NCBI GenBank assembly: GCA_905215855.1
Contig: CAJMRT010000064.1
Coordinates: 1-7,677 of the forward strand
Origin: an uncultured bacterium
Lineage (GTDB): Bacteria > Bacillota > Clostridia > Oscillospirales > Acutalibacteraceae
Direction of reading: 5' to 3'
DNA: 7,677 nt
Position numbers and translations under genes: made by a program
In this document: piece after piece, positions 5,983 to 7,677 of the stretch
How positions within the stretch are numbered: position 1 is the stretch's first letter
Layout: each line of letters opens with the position of its first letter
The notes under the pieces: generated by a model
What the model was told of the DNA's origin: nothing
Seen by the model: only the letters and a program-made list of their open reading frames with translations
Databases searched by the model: none

Positions 5983-7107
5983 TCAATACTTGTCAGTTTT
6001 CTTTGCATTGCAGGATTTACAAAGCATCTGACAGTTATCGAGAATTGTGCGACCGCCTTTACTCCAAGGCTTAATATGGTCGCCTTCCATTTCATCATAC
6101 TCAAAATGTTCACCACAAATATTGCACAATCCATGTTGTTTATCATAAGTCGCCATCTTATCTCTGTTGTCAAATGCTCTTAAATTAAGCAATCTGCCGG
6201 CAAATGGATCTTTGTCTTTGCAAAGAAGATATTCATAAATTCCTTTTTGTTTTTGCACTTCATCATCTTGATGAAGTTTTTCTACCTCTGTTTTCATAGC
6301 TGAAGAGTTATAAGTATTGTTATGATATTTATTATAAAGGGAACACCAATCCAATCCCTTCATATCTTTGTAATACTTAGGAAATATTTTTTGTACCCAA
6401 TTGATAACATCCTGAAAATACTGCCATAATTCATCTGCGTCATCATCTGACTTATGCATCGACATATACTCGGTAATATTATCTATACCTTGAAAACCGC
6501 AAATACCAATTAAAGCTTTTTCAAGAAGTTCCTGTCTGTTTGAATCTGCTTTAATATATTTATCAGATAACCCTTTTGCGGCACAATTTCGTTTAGAAAA
6601 ATATCGCTTAGCATCAGTAAGCCATTTACCTGTATATACTGAATTACGAAGTTCCTGATCAGTCAATTTTTCGCCTGCAATATTTACAACCTTAAACCAA
6701 TCTAATTTTTCTGATTCACTACCCTCGCATACATAAACCATAAACTCATAATTCATTATATCATCATATTTATCATCGGGTAATGAGTCACAATAATATT
6801 TCCCGCCGTCAACAGAAATAGAGTATTTATGATCTAAATACTGCATTACAGAAAGAGTTCTTTGCTGTCCGTCAAGAACCTCATATTGATCATCACCAAC
6901 TTTTACCCAATACATAACATTGAGAGGAAATCCTTTCAGTATCGTATGAATAACAGATTCAGCCTGTTCTGAACTATATACAAATTCTCTTTGATAAGCC
7001 GGTCGAATTGCAAGCCTACCGTCATATGCAAAAACACCGTTATCACCGTTATCTGCATAACCGTCAAATATATCTTTTACTTTAATCGACTTAGGTTCAA
7101 TTTTCAT
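5983..7107 (-). CDS. DUF262 and HNH endonuclease domain protein
   Basis: This 374-residue protein has two recognisable parts. The N-terminal DUF262 (ParB-like) domain has RPAYQREFVY (35-44) and VLDGQQRTLSVMQYL (77-91); DGQQR is the family's nucleotide-handling motif, as in GmrSD and SspE type defence nucleases. A helical middle follows. The C-terminus is an HNH nuclease with a zinc knuckle: CNIC (328-331), the EGDHIKPWSKGG core (341-352), N358, and CKSC (363-366). All key residues are present, so an active metal-dependent nuclease is expected, though substrate and cofactor are inferred. It differs from GmrSD, whose second domain is DUF1524. The ATG at 7107 has AGGAGG (7115-7120) at 7 nt and overlaps the stop of the upstream methyltransferase C-terminal module by 11 nt. 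The pairing suggests a modification-dependent or restriction-type defence system. Confidence 0.92.
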   Translation of the reverse strand: MKIEPKSIKVKDIFDGYADNGDNGVFAYDGRLAIRPAYQREFVYSSEQAESVIHTILKGFPLNVMYWVKVGDDQYEVLDGQQRTLSVMQYLDHKYSISVDGGKYYCDSLPDDKYDDIMNYEFMVYVCEGSESEKLDWFKVVNIAGEKLTDQELRNSVYTGKWLTDAKRYFSKRNCAAKGLSDKYIKADSNRQELLEKALIGICGFQGIDNITEYMSMHKSDDDADELWQYFQDVINWVQKIFPKYYKDMKGLDWCSLYNKYHNNTYNSSAMKTEVEKLHQDDEVQKQKGIYEYLLCKDKDPFAGRLLNLRAFDNRDKMATYDKQHGLCNICGEHFEYDEMEGDHIKPWSKGGRTILDNCQMLCKSCNAKKTDKY

Positions 7108-7397
7108 CTTTTTTCCTCCTTTTAATTAAAATTCTTTGATAACAAGATTGTACAATATAGCCTTCTCTGTTTACAAAATAATTATGTTTTCCGTCATTTT
7201 TTGCAATATTTGGATTTCCATTTGTTTTATTACCACTTGAGCCTGTTTTTGTTCCATCAGGACGCATTTCCCAAAAATCATTGTATTTTTTGGTTTCAAG
7301 AGATTCATCATGACACCCACGCTGTGTCAATCCGATTATTTCAAATTGTTCAGGATTATATTTATCTAAAAAAGTAATGGGAACTCCCATAATACCA

Positions 7398-7677
<280 letters not shown>

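Noticed and set aside
7311..7329. Inverted repeat TGACAC / GTGTCA inside module B as a terminator or operator
   Set aside because: It is six base pairs within conserved coding sequence, has no T-run and is not placed near a promoter. Chance is sufficient.

Overview
The window reads as chromosomal DNA of a low-GC Gram-positive bacterium, most likely a gut-type Clostridia (Oscillospiraceae-like; inferred, not proven). The reasons are the ctsR-mcsA-mcsB-clpC operon, its CtsR-type heptad operators, strong AGGAGG ribosome binding sites and the AT-rich sequence. It may be a whole short contig. The left edge leaves the ClpC reading abruptly for a GC-rich stretch, and the right edge stops inside a tetranucleotide repeat.

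Layout. (1) 1-3004, minus strand: the class III heat-shock operon ctsR, mcsA, mcsB and a 5' part of clpC, tightly packed. (2) 3005-3215: the ctsR control region, with a TTGACT-17-TATAAT promoter, eight RGTCARW heptads in two opposed arrays and a 9-bp inverted repeat between them. (3) 3216-3644, minus: an unrecognised 142-residue soluble protein with its own promoter. (4) 3864-5928, plus: four consecutive small membrane proteins that look like diverged paralogs of each other. They share one promoter, followed by a perfect 10-bp inverted repeat that abuts the first ribosome binding site. (5) 5945-5974: a bidirectional terminator. (6) 5983-7677, minus: a DUF262-HNH nuclease-type protein preceded by the 3' end of an EcoRI-family adenine methyltransferase gene.

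The right end is the most unusual part. The methyltransferase 3' region holds two complete, tandem, diverged C-terminal modules, A and B, in two different reading frames. Just upstream of them, reading minus, is a GACA tetranucleotide repeat of at least 13.75 units that has no stop in any frame. One frame out of the repeat leads into module A. The second stays open for 72 codons and enters module B in frame. The third meets a stop at once. Module B ends in an 11-nt overlap with the ATG of the DUF262-HNH gene. Slippage in the repeat could therefore choose the methyltransferase C-terminus and also decide whether the nuclease gene is translationally coupled. This is a hypothesis from sequence alone: the 5' part of the methyltransferase is outside the window and the contig edge is inside the repeat.

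The heat-shock genes work together: CtsR represses the operon, McsA and McsB form the arginine-kinase complex that inactivates CtsR and marks proteins for degradation, and ClpC unfolds those substrates for ClpP. No functional link between that operon and the accessory genes to its right can be shown here.
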